Shown piece by piece: positions 34,957-43,693 of a stretch of DNA of 50,764 nt. The stretch's first letter is position 1. Every line of letters begins with the position of its first letter. The stretch covers positions 1-50,764 of the forward strand of contig CANGTN010000012.1 of NCBI GenBank assembly GCA_947456805.1. The letters run 5' to 3'. The translations under genes were made by a program, and so were the position numbers. The notes beneath the pieces are model-generated. The model had not been told where the DNA came from. It worked only from the letters and a program-made list of their open reading frames with translations, and made no database searches. This DNA is from Chitinophagaceae bacterium. Its GTDB lineage: Bacteria > Bacteroidota > Bacteroidia > Chitinophagales > Chitinophagaceae.

Positions 34957-34980
34957 AATAATGACATTTTGTTAATGCAT

Positions 34981-35009
34981 AACGACAGTATGATTTACTG
35001 TCGTTTTTG
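34981..35009 (+). terminator. Terminator between omega subunit gene and coaBC
   Basis: AACGACAGTA (34981-34990) and TACTGTCGTT (34996-35005), 10-bp perfect stem with loop TGATT, then T-rich sequence. It lies 24 bases after the omega stop and 27 before the coaBC ATG. Hence coaBC probably depends on read-through or on a promoter within the short spacer. Confidence 0.85.
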
Positions 35010-35032
35010 TTTTAATTTTATATTTATTGAAC

Positions 35033-36232
35033 ATGCTGCATGGAAAGAAAATAATAATAGGAATTACTGGTAGCATTGCTGCCTATAAAATAATTTACCT
35101 TGTAAGATTATTGGTAAAGCAAGAAGCAGAGGTGAAAATTATAATGACTCCTGCAGCAAAAGAATTTGTTGCTCCTATTGTATTGTCAACCTTATCCAAA
35201 AACAAAGTTTACATTGATTTGGTCGAAGAAAACTCTTGGGCAAATCATGTAGCATTGGGAAGATGGGCAGATGTTTTTTTAATAGCGCCTTTGAGTTGCA
35301 ATACGCTTGCTAAAATGGCTAATGGCATTTGCGATAATCTGTTATTAGCAGTTTATTTATCTGCCACCTGTCCTGTAGTTGTTGCCCCTGCAATGGATGA
35401 AGATATGTGGCATCATCCTACTACTAAAAAAAATCTTGATACAATAAAAAAAATCGGTAATAGTATTATTCCGGTTGATAATGGTGAACTTGCAAGCGGA
35501 TTATTTGGCGAAGGACGAATGGCTGAACCTGCATCTATTATTACTTATTTAATTGAAAATTTTTTTAGAGGAACTAATTTAAAAAACAAGAAGGTTTTAA
35601 TTACAGCCGGACCTACTTATGAACCAATTGACCCTGTTAGGTTTATTGGAAATCACTCATCAGGTAAAATGGGATTTGCCATTGCCGAGCAAGCTTATCT
35701 ACAAGGCGCCGATGTAACTCTTGTTTCCGGACCTACACATGAACAATTAAATTACAATTCAATAAAATTAATCAAAGTAACAACAGCAAATGAAATGTAT
35801 GCGGCTTGTTTGAAAATCTTTAAACATTCTGATATTACTATCATGAGTGCTGCTGTTGCAGATTATCAATCAAAGGAAATATCTTCTAAAAAAGTTAAAA
35901 AGAAGCAAGCAGAATGGGATCTTAAATTGAAAAAAACAACTGACATTCTTTTTCAGTTAGGCAAACAAAAAAAGAAAAGTCAATTTTTAGTAGGCTTTGC
36001 TTTAGAAACAGAAAATGAAATTGAAAATGCAGCACAAAAATTAAAGAATAAAAATGCTGATGCAATTATTCTAAATTCTTTGAATGATACCAATTCATGT
36101 TTTGGTTTTGATACAAATAAAATAACTATCTTGTATAAAGATGGTACAACATCAATATTTGAATTAAAAAACAAACAATATGTTGCAAAAGATATTATTT
36201 CATTTATCAGTGATAAAATTCATGAAAAATAA
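35033..36232 (+). CDS. coaBC: Bifunctional phosphopantothenoylcysteine decarboxylase / phosphopantothenate--cysteine ligase
   Basis: 399 residues from the ATG at 35033; a TTG at 35027 is in frame but unlikely. CoaC half: IGITGSIAAYK (FMN site), SWANHVALGRWAD with the catalytic His, and PAMDEDMW, which has Asp where the enterobacterial PxMNxxMW motif has Asn. Asp is common in Bacteroidota. CoaB half: ITAGPTYEPIDPVRFIGNHSSGKMG and KKTTDIL. The enzyme converts 4'-phosphopantothenate plus Cys to 4'-phosphopantetheine. The panB, panC and panD genes in the same window supply pantothenate. The stop overlaps the next start by 11 bases. Confidence 0.95.
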   Translation: MLHGKKIIIGITGSIAAYKIIYLVRLLVKQEAEVKIIMTPAAKEFVAPIVLSTLSKNKVYIDLVEENSWANHVALGRWADVFLIAPLSCNTLAKMANGICDNLLLAVYLSATCPVVVAPAMDEDMWHHPTTKKNLDTIKKIGNSIIPVDNGELASGLFGEGRMAEPASIITYLIENFFRGTNLKNKKVLITAGPTYEPIDPVRFIGNHSSGKMGFAIAEQAYLQGADVTLVSGPTHEQLNYNSIKLIKVTTANEMYAACLKIFKHSDITIMSAAVADYQSKEISSKKVKKKQAEWDLKLKKTTDILFQLGKQKKKSQFLVGFALETENEIENAAQKLKNKNADAIILNSLNDTNSCFGFDTNKITILYKDGTTSIFELKNKQYVAKDIISFISDKIHEK

Positions 36233-37142
36233 ATTAACCCTAACGCTTTTTTGTGCATTGTTTTTTTCTGGAATTCATGCTGAAGAGTTGTTTGCAAAAG
36301 TTACAGTAATAGCAAGCAGAGTTCCCACAACAGTAGATAAAAAAATATTTACAACGCTGCAAACACAACTAACCAATTTATTGAACAACAGAAAGTGGGG
36401 TAGTGATGTATTTAAACAATCAGAAAAAATTGAATGTAATTTTTTGTTGAATATTGAAAGTATAATTGAACCCAATGTTTACAAAGCGTCACTTACAGTT
36501 CAAGCTGCAAGACCAACATTTAATTCATCTTATCAAGCAGCACTTATTAATTTTATGGATGCTGATGTAGCTTTTAAATATATCGAATATCAACCTGTAG
36601 AGTTTAATGATAATAGGGTTGGTGGCACTGATGCAATGGCTTCAAACCTTACTGCAATTTTTGCATACTATGCCTATATAATTATTGGAATGGATTATGA
36701 TTCGTTTTCTCCAAAAGGTGGAGAACAATATTTTCAAAAAGCATTGAATGTAGTAAACAATGCGCCTGAAGGAAAAAGTATTAGCGGATGGAGGGTTTTT
36801 GATGGTTTGCGAAACCGATATTTTTTGTCTGAAAATTTAACCAACAATCGTTACAATATTATTCACGATGTTATTTATTCATACTATCGTGCAGGCTTAG
36901 ATAAAATGTATGATGCGGAATCGGAAGCAAGAAATAATATTTTACAATCTTTAGTACAGTTGCAAGCTTTTAATAAAGAAAATGCAAATACCATGTTTGT
37001 ACAGTTTTTTATGCAAAGTAAATCTGCCGAATTGATTGGTATTTTTAAGAAAGGAACACCACAAGACAAACAAAGGGCTATCGAAATATTAGGACAATTA
37101 GATATTGCCAATGCATCAAAATATAAAGAAGAATTAAAATAA
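36222..37142 (+). CDS. DUF4835 family exported protein
   Basis: 306 residues from the ATG at 36222, which overlaps coaBC by 11 bases. An in-frame ATG at 36180 lies inside coaBC and would spoil the signal peptide MKNKLTLTLFCALFFSGIHA. The body begins ELFAKVTVIASRVP and contains IDFMDADV-like and YYAYIIIGMDYDSFSPKGGEQYF segments of the Bacteroidota DUF4835 family. That family is commonly encoded next to coaBC. It is probably periplasmic and lacks a lipobox or membrane segment. The biochemical role is unknown. The next gene starts in its stop codon (TAATG). Confidence 0.82.
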   Translation: MKNKLTLTLFCALFFSGIHAEELFAKVTVIASRVPTTVDKKIFTTLQTQLTNLLNNRKWGSDVFKQSEKIECNFLLNIESIIEPNVYKASLTVQAARPTFNSSYQAALINFMDADVAFKYIEYQPVEFNDNRVGGTDAMASNLTAIFAYYAYIIIGMDYDSFSPKGGEQYFQKALNVVNNAPEGKSISGWRVFDGLRNRYFLSENLTNNRYNIIHDVIYSYYRAGLDKMYDAESEARNNILQSLVQLQAFNKENANTMFVQFFMQSKSAELIGIFKKGTPQDKQRAIEILGQLDIANASKYKEELK

Positions 37143-37498
37143 TGAAAAAGTTGAATCATTTTTTGATACTGTTATGTTTGTTGGCTTCATGTACCCAAAA
37201 AAATATCCCTTTAAATAAAATGAAAGTGATTGTTTGGGATATGGCTTGTGCCGATGAATTGTACATAGAAAAAATGCAGAAAGACTCATCTTTAATTAAA
37301 CAGAAAGAAAACATACGATTGTATGAACAAGTCTTTTTAGTTCATAAAATTTCTAAAGATGAATTTTACAGCTCTTACAAATTTTATCAGGAACATGCAG
37401 ATCAATACAAAATTTTAATTGATTCGGTTCAGGCTTATGGTACAAGGCAAAGAAATGTCCCAGTTAATACAATTCTAAAACCATCTTCACTTAATTAA
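37142..37498 (+). CDS. DUF4296 domain lipoprotein
   Basis: 118 residues. The lipobox LCLLASC places Cys at about 17. The rest has the DUF4296 pattern: MKVIVWDMACADELY, LYEQVFLVHKISKDEFYSSYKFYQEHADQYKILIDSVQAYG. It is a small helical lipoprotein of unknown function found in Bacteroidota. It starts in the stop codon of the DUF4835 gene and 24 bases before the CoA-transferase operon. The pairing suggests that both act in envelope maintenance, together with BamD upstream, but there is no direct evidence. Confidence 0.75.
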   Translation: MKKLNHFLILLCLLASCTQKNIPLNKMKVIVWDMACADELYIEKMQKDSSLIKQKENIRLYEQVFLVHKISKDEFYSSYKFYQEHADQYKILIDSVQAYGTRQRNVPVNTILKPSSLN

Positions 37499-37522
37499 TT
37501 TTATAATAAAATAGTTTGGGCT

Positions 37523-38221
37523 ATGAATAAAGTTATTGCTAACGCGAATGATGCTGTTGCAGACATTACCAATGGAAGTACAATCATGCTGGGAGGATTT
37601 GGATTAAATGGGATTCCTGAAAATTGTATAGATGCATTGGTTGAAAGCGGTGTAAGAAATCTTACCTGTATAAGCAATAATGCGGGGGTAGATGATTTTG
37701 GTCTTGGACTTTTATTAAAGACCAAACAAATTAAAAAAATGATCAGTAGTTATGTAGGTGAAAATGCTGAGTTTGAACGTCAATTATTATCCGGAGAACT
37801 TGATGTTGATTTAGTTCCTCAGGGAACATTGGCGACCCGAATTCAGATGACCGGTATGGGAATACCCGCTTTTTATACCCCGGCAGGAGTAGGAACAGAA
37901 ATTGCAATTGGTAAAGAAACCAGATTGTTTAATGGCAAAATGTATTTGATGGAACATGCACTACATGCCAACTTTGCAATAGTAAAAGCATGGAAAGGTG
38001 ATACAATGGGGAATTTAATTTTTAGAAAAACAACTCGTAATTTTTCTACTTCAATGGCTAAAGCAGGCGACATTACAATTGCAGAAGTAGAACATTTAGT
38101 ACAACCTGGTGAATTAGATCCAGATGCAATTCATGTAGCAGGAATTTATGTACATAGAATTTTTCAAGGAAGCAATTATCAAAAAAGAATTGAAAAGAAA
38201 ACATTGCATTTGCCAAAATAA
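37523..38221 (+). CDS. 3-oxoacid CoA-transferase subunit A
   Basis: 232 residues. Alpha subunit of a heteromeric succinyl-CoA:3-ketoacid (or acetate/acetoacetate type) CoA-transferase. Recognisable blocks are IMLGGFGLNGIPENCIDAL, SNNAGVDDFGLGLLL, ISSYVGENAEFERQLLSGELDV, PQGTLATRIQ, IPAFYTPAGVGT, and the C-terminal AGDITIAEVEHLVQPGELDPDAIHVAGIYVHRIF. The catalytic Glu is in the B subunit encoded 49 bases downstream. The pair supports use of ketone bodies or branched-chain/leucine degradation. The exact CoA donor cannot be decided. Confidence 0.92.
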   Translation: MNKVIANANDAVADITNGSTIMLGGFGLNGIPENCIDALVESGVRNLTCISNNAGVDDFGLGLLLKTKQIKKMISSYVGENAEFERQLLSGELDVDLVPQGTLATRIQMTGMGIPAFYTPAGVGTEIAIGKETRLFNGKMYLMEHALHANFAIVKAWKGDTMGNLIFRKTTRNFSTSMAKAGDITIAEVEHLVQPGELDPDAIHVAGIYVHRIFQGSNYQKRIEKKTLHLPK

Positions 38222-38270
38222 AATGGCAATGACAATAATTTATTTTGTTTAAAGTCTTCAAATATTAATT

Positions 38271-38930
38271 ATGGCACTTGATAAATACGGCATTGCAAAA
38301 CGAATTGCACAGGAATTGAGAGACGGGATGTATGTAAATCTAGGTATTGGAATTCCAACGCTTGTAGCAAATTATATTCCGGAAGATATTACTGTAATCC
38401 TTCAGAGCGAAAATGGAATACTTGGCATTGGTCCATATCCAGTAGAGGAAGAAGTGGATGCAGACCTTATTAATGCAGGTAAAGAAACGGTAACTTTAAT
38501 TAAAGGGGCAGCTTTATTTGATAGCGCTGAAAGTTTTGGAATGATTCGTGCAGGTAAAATTGATTTAACTGTTTTGGGTGCAATGGAAGTAAGTGAGAAC
38601 GGTGATATTGCAAATTGGAAAATACCTGGTAAAATGGTGAAAGGAATGGGCGGTGCTATGGATTTAGTAGCAAGTGCAAAAAATATAATTGTTGCAATGA
38701 TGCATACCAATCCCAAAGGTGAGAGCAAACTTTTACCAAAATGTTCACTGCCATTAACTGGGGTACATTGCGTAAAAAAAATTGTAACAGAGTTAGCTGT
38801 ATTAGAAATAACAGACTCAGGATTTCTTTTATTAGAAACTGCTCCGGGTGTTAGTGTAGAAGAAGTAAAAAATAAAACTGCAGGTAAATTGATCATACCG
38901 GATTTTGTACCGGAAATGACTATTCATTAG
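38271..38930 (+). CDS. 3-oxoacid CoA-transferase subunit B
   Basis: 219 residues. Contains the active-site motif QSENG (catalytic Glu47) in [16 protein letters not shown]. It also has [45 protein letters not shown] and [16 protein letters not shown], all conserved in beta subunits of succinyl-CoA:3-ketoacid CoA-transferases. The enzyme forms a Glu-CoA thioester and works as A2B2. Its 3' end faces the Rieske gene stop with 35 bases between. Confidence 0.93.
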   Translation: MALDKYGIAKRIAQELRDGMYVNLGIGIPTLVANYIPEDITVILQSENGILGIGPYPVEEEVDADLINAGKETVTLIKGAALFDSAESFGMIRAGKIDLTVLGAMEVSENGDIANWKIPGKMVKGMGGAMDLVASAKNIIVAMMHTNPKGESKLLPKCSLPLTGVHCVKKIVTELAVLEITDSGFLLLETAPGVSVEEVKNKTAGKLIIPDFVPEMTIH

Positions 38931-38965
38931 TTTTAAAATTAAATCCTACTTTCAGCTGTAACAGA

Positions 38966-39364
38966 TTATGAAAATACCCGAAGTGAAGTACCTGTTAAAG
39001 TAGTATTGTATTTAGTAAGATTTTTTGTTGCAGGACCCTGCGTTACTGCACCTGTACTGTTAAATTGGGCATTGTGATTTGGGCAAGTAAAACTATTGGT
39101 GCTCGAAACATATTGAACATTCGTTCCTTCATGTGTACAAGCTGCAGAAACAGCTAAGAAACTTCCTGAAGTAGTTCTTGCAACCAATACTCCATTTTGA
39201 ACTAAATAACCTCCATTGGTGGCTAAACTACCTGTACTTACATCGATTGTAAAATCAACATTCGTTGGTGCTGAATCTGATTTGCTACAACCACTTAAAC
39301 ATGCAGGTATAAGTAATGCTGCAGTACCAATTCCTATTTGTGAGAAAAATTCTTTTCTGTCCAT
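38966..39364 (-). CDS. Small Rieske [2Fe-2S] lipoprotein
   Basis: 132 residues from the ATG at 39364; a longer frame to 39442 begins with an unlikely N-terminus. The export signal MDRKEFFSQIGIGTAALLIPACLSGC ends in a lipobox (Cys26). There is no twin-Arg, only Arg-Lys, although a Tat-like route is common for Rieske proteins. The cluster ligands are Cys76 and His78 in CTHEG and Cys94 and His97 in CPNH. The domain ends with GPATKNLTKYNT, the typical Rieske closing segment. It probably carries electrons at the outer side of the membrane. No cytochrome bc partner lies near it. Confidence 0.88.
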   Translation of the reverse strand: MDRKEFFSQIGIGTAALLIPACLSGCSKSDSAPTNVDFTIDVSTGSLATNGGYLVQNGVLVARTTSGSFLAVSAACTHEGTNVQYVSSTNSFTCPNHNAQFNSTGAVTQGPATKNLTKYNTTLTGTSLRVFS

Positions 39365-39550
39365 AATTTTTTTTTGTGTAAGGTAAATATAATTATTTTT
39401 AGTTAGAAATACGTACTTGTAAATTTGATAAACAACAAACAATCATCAGCTATATTTTTACTAATCAATAAATCGAACTACTTGTTTTTGCTTAAATTAT
39501 CAGTTTGTTCTTTTTATAATGAATTCAACATCCGCTTATCTTCGTAAAAT

Positions 39551-40237
39551 ATGTATTCTTCTCAATATTTTTTAGATGGTCAGGTTTTATTGTTTGATAA
39601 GCCTTACGGACTTAGCAGTTTTGCTGTGATTAAAAAAGTTAGATATTTAGCTAAGGTAAAAAAAGTTGGACATGCAGGTACTTTAGATCCTTTGGCTACC
39701 GGTTTGTTAATTGTATGCACAGGAAAATTTACCAAGAAAATTTCCGAGTATATGGGAATGGAGAAAGAATATACAGGCACATTTACACTTGGTGCAACTA
39801 CACCCACTTATGATTTAGAATCTATTCCTGAGAATTTACAAGATATTTCACATTTATCTGAAGAGACAATTCATGCAGCAACTGCAGCTTTTACCGGCGA
39901 TATTTTACAAATGCCGCCACAATTTTCTGCTATTAAAAAAGATGGAAAAAGATTGTATGAATCTGCTCGGTTGGGAATTGAAGTGAAAGTAGATCCCCGC
40001 AAAGTGAACATTTCCGAATTTGTAATTACCAAAATTGAATTACCGGTTGTGCATTTTAAAGTTGTTTGCAGTACAGGAACTTATATCAGAAGTTTGGCAA
40101 ATGATTTTGGTGCTGCAATAGGAGTTGGAAGTTATATGAGTAGCTTGTGCAGAACAAGAATTGGTGATTTTAAATTAGCAGATGCTTATAGTTTTGAAAG
40201 CTTTGAAAATTTGGTGCAATCACTTAATAATAATTAA
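39551..40237 (+). CDS. truB: tRNA pseudouridine(55) synthase
   Basis: 228 residues. It makes pseudouridine 55 in the T loop of tRNAs. The catalytic motif VGHAGTLDPLATGLL has the nucleophile Asp46. Also seen are LFDKPYGLSSF, YTGTFTLGATTPTYDLE, PPQFSAIKKDGKRLYESARLG and CSTGTYIRSLANDFG. It lacks the C-terminal PUA domain of the longer enterobacterial enzyme, as is usual in Bacteroidota. It faces the minus-strand gene that stops at 40333, with 95 bases between and no strong terminator. Confidence 0.95.
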   Translation: MYSSQYFLDGQVLLFDKPYGLSSFAVIKKVRYLAKVKKVGHAGTLDPLATGLLIVCTGKFTKKISEYMGMEKEYTGTFTLGATTPTYDLESIPENLQDISHLSEETIHAATAAFTGDILQMPPQFSAIKKDGKRLYESARLGIEVKVDPRKVNISEFVITKIELPVVHFKVVCSTGTYIRSLANDFGAAIGVGSYMSSLCRTRIGDFKLADAYSFESFENLVQSLNNN

Positions 40238-40332
40238 ATCCCTTGAACATTTCAAGCCACGAAAGCTAATGAATCTCAGATATTTTTTTAATTCAAATTA
40301 ATTGAACTATTACAATAAAGAAATTATATATT

Positions 40333-41373
40333 CTAATATTCTTCTTGTTCTTTAGTGTTTTCCTTTTTCTTTTTTTTGTCATCAACTCTATAGGGACTTG
40401 CAATAGGTGCTCCATTTTTTCTGGATATTTCATCTAAAGCTTTTTCATTGCTTTTTCCATTATTATCTTTTAATGGGGTAGGGGTTGGAGCATTACCCAA
40501 AGTAGGATCTACACCTTGAATATCTACTTTGTAGTCGAATAATTTAGGAATATACACCCACCTGTTCTCAATCCATTTAAAACCTTCAAAGTCACCATCA
40601 GGAATGAGTGTTTGCTTTATTGCAGGATTTTTTTCCTCGCTTGTAAGGTGATCAAAAACAATCATGTTAAAGGATGTATCAAAATTTAATCTTGCCTTTG
40701 CTTCTTTTTTATATTCCAAACAAAACCGGAATGCAGGTTGCTTTGGTTTTATATCATCGTTTGGATATTGAAAATATCTGCCACCAAATTGTGGAACTCC
40801 ATCTTGATCAAAAGTTAAAACCTCCATCCATTTACGATTTGTTTTTTCATCATTTTCATCATAGCCGAGTAATGTATAAATACTTTTAGTATTGTATTTT
40901 GTCAAAATTATTTTATAATAAATTGCACCAATCCATCTTTGATTAGATCTTACTGAATCAAAAGGATTATTTGAGTTGTCTGAGTTATCTATTAAAGGAA
41001 TCAATTTTAAACTGCCATCTTCAGTTCTCATCTGGATAGCGCCTTTTTGTCTTACACTCGTAAAATCTTTTATCAACTGCCAGGTAAATATTTTGAAACT
41101 GCTGTCAGGTGCGTATATTTTTGAGATAGTTTTGATTGAATCAAAATTGTAGTAAAACGAATAAGGAGTTTTTAATGCTTTTACTAAACCCCTTGTAAAA
41201 AAACTATCTGCTCTATATCTGTCAATTGCTTCATCTGCTTCAATGATGTCAACCGAACTTTTTTTAATTTCTTGCTCCAATTGTTTCAATTGCATTAACT
41301 GAAGAGTTGTTAATTTTTGTGCAGTTGAAAATTGTACTGATAATAAAATAACAAATAGAAAAAATATTTTCAT
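40333..41373 (-). CDS. Exported protein of unknown function
   Basis: 346 residues. A signal peptide (FFLFVILLSVQFSTAQ) is followed by a helix, then a mixed beta region with no motif I recognise. YYKIILTKYNTKSIYTLLGYDENDEKTNRKWMEVLTFD and the segment IPDGDFEGFKWIENRWVYIPKLFD stand out. The C-terminal 70 residues are low complexity, Pro/Lys/Asn-rich and strongly charged. It resembles conserved Bacteroidota periplasmic or surface proteins, but I cannot name a family. It is on its own between truB and the heptose genes. Confidence 0.6.
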   Translation of the reverse strand: MKIFFLFVILLSVQFSTAQKLTTLQLMQLKQLEQEIKKSSVDIIEADEAIDRYRADSFFTRGLVKALKTPYSFYYNFDSIKTISKIYAPDSSFKIFTWQLIKDFTSVRQKGAIQMRTEDGSLKLIPLIDNSDNSNNPFDSVRSNQRWIGAIYYKIILTKYNTKSIYTLLGYDENDEKTNRKWMEVLTFDQDGVPQFGGRYFQYPNDDIKPKQPAFRFCLEYKKEAKARLNFDTSFNMIVFDHLTSEEKNPAIKQTLIPDGDFEGFKWIENRWVYIPKLFDYKVDIQGVDPTLGNAPTPTPLKDNNGKSNEKALDEISRKNGAPIASPYRVDDKKKKKENTKEQEEY

Positions 41374-41449
41374 TTCTGATGAGATTAATTGTTGGCTAAA
41401 TTACAATATGAAATATTTACAATCTCACAAAATTTTCTTGTAGAAAATA

Positions 41450-42019
41450 CTAATTATTTTTCAATGCTGCTGCAAACTCAAATAATGTGTTAAATCTAAA
41501 ATCTATATCGGGATGTGGAAATGAAATTTCCGGATTGGTTGTTGCCAGAAATATAGTATTCATGCCTGCATTTCTTCCAAATTGCATATCACTTAATTTA
41601 TTACCAATCATAAAACTTTTACCAAAATCAATTAATGGGAAATCAGCCTTTGCCTGAAAAGCCATGCCGGGATTGGGTTTTCGGTTGATAGAGGTATCTG
41701 ATAAATCTGAACAATAATAAATTTTATCTATTCTGCCACCGGCAGATTCTATTTGAAGCAGCATATTTTGATGAATGCTGTCCAAATCATCTGTAGTCAT
41801 CAGTTTTTTACCAATACCTTTTTGATTGGTTACCATGACAATCGTTCCAAATATTTCATTGAAGATTTTCATGGCATTTGTCACATCTTTATAAAATTGA
41901 AATTCATTCCAGTTTAAAATATAGCTCTCTTTTTTTTCATAATTGATTACGCCATCACGGTCTATAAATAGGGTATTTGATTTGTCAATACTAGGTAGCT
42001 GTATCATTTTATAAAACAA
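41450..42019 (-). CDS. HAD-IIIA family phosphatase, GmhB-like without zinc loop
   Basis: 189 residues, possibly 185 if Met5 at 42007 is the start. HAD motif I is DRDGV (Asp20/Asp22), followed by VTNQKGIGK (motif II) and RKPNPGM. In E. coli GmhB a Cys/His zinc-binding loop lies before RKPKPGM. Here that loop is replaced by the short YYCSDLSDTSIN, so no zinc site is visible. Motif IV reads MIGNKLSDMQFG, with Asn where Asp is common. Together with the adjacent gmhA and hddA-like genes it probably removes one phosphate from heptose 1,7-bisphosphate. The variant residues leave some doubt about activity and anomer preference. Confidence 0.75.
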   Translation of the reverse strand: MFYKMIQLPSIDKSNTLFIDRDGVINYEKKESYILNWNEFQFYKDVTNAMKIFNEIFGTIVMVTNQKGIGKKLMTTDDLDSIHQNMLLQIESAGGRIDKIYYCSDLSDTSINRKPNPGMAFQAKADFPLIDFGKSFMIGNKLSDMQFGRNAGMNTIFLATTNPEISFPHPDIDFRFNTLFEFAAALKNN

Positions 42020-42024
42020 ATAAA

Positions 42025-42621
42025 TTAAAATAATTGAGCCTCAACCAACTCACAAATAATATGCCCAATCATAATATGGCTTTCTTGAATTCGAGGCGTA
42101 TCTATACTTGGGACATTGATTAAATAATTACTCACTGCTTTCATGCCACCGCCTGATTCACCAGTAAAGCCAATGGTTATCATATTTTTTTCTTTGGCTG
42201 TTTCAAAAGCTTTGATAATATTTTTACTATTGCCACTAGTACTTAAACCAATAATAACATCTCCATTATTACCAATGCCTTCAACCATTCTGCTGTAAAT
42301 AACGTCATAACTATAATCATTTGCAACAGCAGTAATGTAAGATGTATTACAATGTAAAGCCTCTGCTGGTAAAGCTTTGCGGTCTTTATAAAATCTGCCG
42401 CTAAACTCAGCTGCTAAATGTTGAGCATCAGCAGCACTACCTCCGTTTCCGCAAAACAAAACTTTATTTCCATTTTTAAAGGCTGCAACAATTGCATCTA
42501 CACTAAGCCCAATTGAAGTTAATGATGTTTCATTTTGAAGTATTTCTTGCTTTACTTGAATAGATGCTCCAATGATTTGTTTGATTTTATTTTCCATTTT
42601 ATTATTTATTGTGATGTCCAT
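42025..42621 (-). CDS. gmhA: Sedoheptulose 7-phosphate isomerase
   Basis: 198 residues; Met9 at 42597 would avoid the 16-base overlap with the kinase gene and is an alternative start. The SIS fold shows CGNGGSAADAQHLAAEFSGRF with the metal-binding His and Glu, VIIGLSTSGNSKNIIKAFE, and RIQESHIMIGHIICELVE with the Gln and His pair. It converts sedoheptulose 7-phosphate to D-glycero-D-manno-heptose 7-phosphate, the first step to nucleotide-heptose for LPS or S-layer glycans. It sits between the kinase and the phosphatase. Confidence 0.93.
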   Translation of the reverse strand: MDITINNKMENKIKQIIGASIQVKQEILQNETSLTSIGLSVDAIVAAFKNGNKVLFCGNGGSAADAQHLAAEFSGRFYKDRKALPAEALHCNTSYITAVANDYSYDVIYSRMVEGIGNNGDVIIGLSTSGNSKNIIKAFETAKEKNMITIGFTGESGGGMKAVSNYLINVPSIDTPRIQESHIMIGHIICELVEAQLF

Positions 42622-43637
42622 GATGTTAAACCATATTGTGTAAACTGATATGGTTTTATTGTACCTCCAAAATTATTCAATGTTTCCATTACCTGATATC
42701 TCGTATTGCCAGGGCAATAAAATATCATAAATCCACCACCACCTGCACCACTTATTTTACCACCTGTAGCACCCGATTTTTTTGCAGCATCATAAATATT
42801 TTCAATGGCTTCATTAGAAATATTATGTGCCATTTTTCTTTTTTGTTCAAAACCAAAATCCAATATATGCCCTATCTCATTAAGCTTTCCTCTTAATAAA
42901 GCTTCTTTCATCATTTTAGCTTGCTCCTTTAATTGGTGCATTGCTTCAATACTAGATTCTTTTTTTTGCGTAACATTTTTTTGTTGTTCTTTTATAATTG
43001 TTGCACTTTCTCTGCTTGTCGCAGTAAAGTATAAAATCAAATTATTCTCTAGTTCATTAATATATTCTTGTCTTATCCTAAGTGGATTAACTATTACTCT
43101 GTCCCCAAAAAATTCCATAAAATTTACACCCCCAAATGTAGCAGCATATTGATCTTGTTTGCCACCTGCAAGTTGCAAATCATTTCTTTCAATTTCGTAT
43201 GCATAATGTGCAATGTCATAATCACCCAAAGGCAAATTTAACATCTCAACAAAAGCTCCTAAAATGGCTACCACCAATGTGCTCGAAGTACCTAATCCAC
43301 TTCCCGCTGGCGCATCTACGTAGGTGCTAAGTTTGAAGTTTTTTTGCGTTATACCATAATCTTTTTGTATGCGGTTGTAAACGCCTTTCAATAAATCTAA
43401 TGTGCCATTTATCGGCAATTCATTTGCCCATTCAAATCTTTGTTTTTCTTTACGGTCCAATGCTTCAACTACAATTCCGCCTTCCTGCATTGGTTCAATG
43501 CTAGCGTATGCATTTAAAGAAAGTGTAGCATTTAAAATGGCACCTCCAAATTCATCACTGTAGGGGCTAACATCCGTACCGCCCCCTGCTAATCCAATTC
43601 TCAATGGAGCTTTACTTCGGTATATCATTTCTTTCAA
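42606..43637 (-). CDS. GHMP kinase, D-glycero-D-manno-heptose 7-phosphate kinase type
   Basis: 343 residues. The GHMP fold is clear: PLRIGLAGGGTDVSPYSDEFGGAILNATL near the N-terminus, APAGSGLGTSSTLVVAILGAF (ATP loop), and ISGAGGGGFMIFYC near the C-terminus. It most resembles HddA, the kinase that phosphorylates heptose 7-phosphate at C1 in the alpha (GDP-heptose) route. Neighbouring gmhA and gmhB-like genes support this. Fucokinase-like or other sugar kinases share the fold, so substrate assignment rests on context. The spacer upstream carries repeat copy C. Confidence 0.85.
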   Translation of the reverse strand: MKEMIYRSKAPLRIGLAGGGTDVSPYSDEFGGAILNATLSLNAYASIEPMQEGGIVVEALDRKEKQRFEWANELPINGTLDLLKGVYNRIQKDYGITQKNFKLSTYVDAPAGSGLGTSSTLVVAILGAFVEMLNLPLGDYDIAHYAYEIERNDLQLAGGKQDQYAATFGGVNFMEFFGDRVIVNPLRIRQEYINELENNLILYFTATSRESATIIKEQQKNVTQKKESSIEAMHQLKEQAKMMKEALLRGKLNEIGHILDFGFEQKRKMAHNISNEAIENIYDAAKKSGATGGKISGAGGGGFMIFYCPGNTRYQVMETLNNFGGTIKPYQFTQYGLTSWTSQ

Positions 43638-43693
43638 TTAATGTATAAAATTATTTTTTTTATTTCCAGCAGCAAATCATTTATGTAGTTTTT

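Noticed and set aside
38402-38896. Long antisense open frame opposite CoA-transferase subunit B
   Set aside because: It mirrors codon bias of the real gene and its peptide has no family pattern; the plus-strand gene has catalytic motifs.
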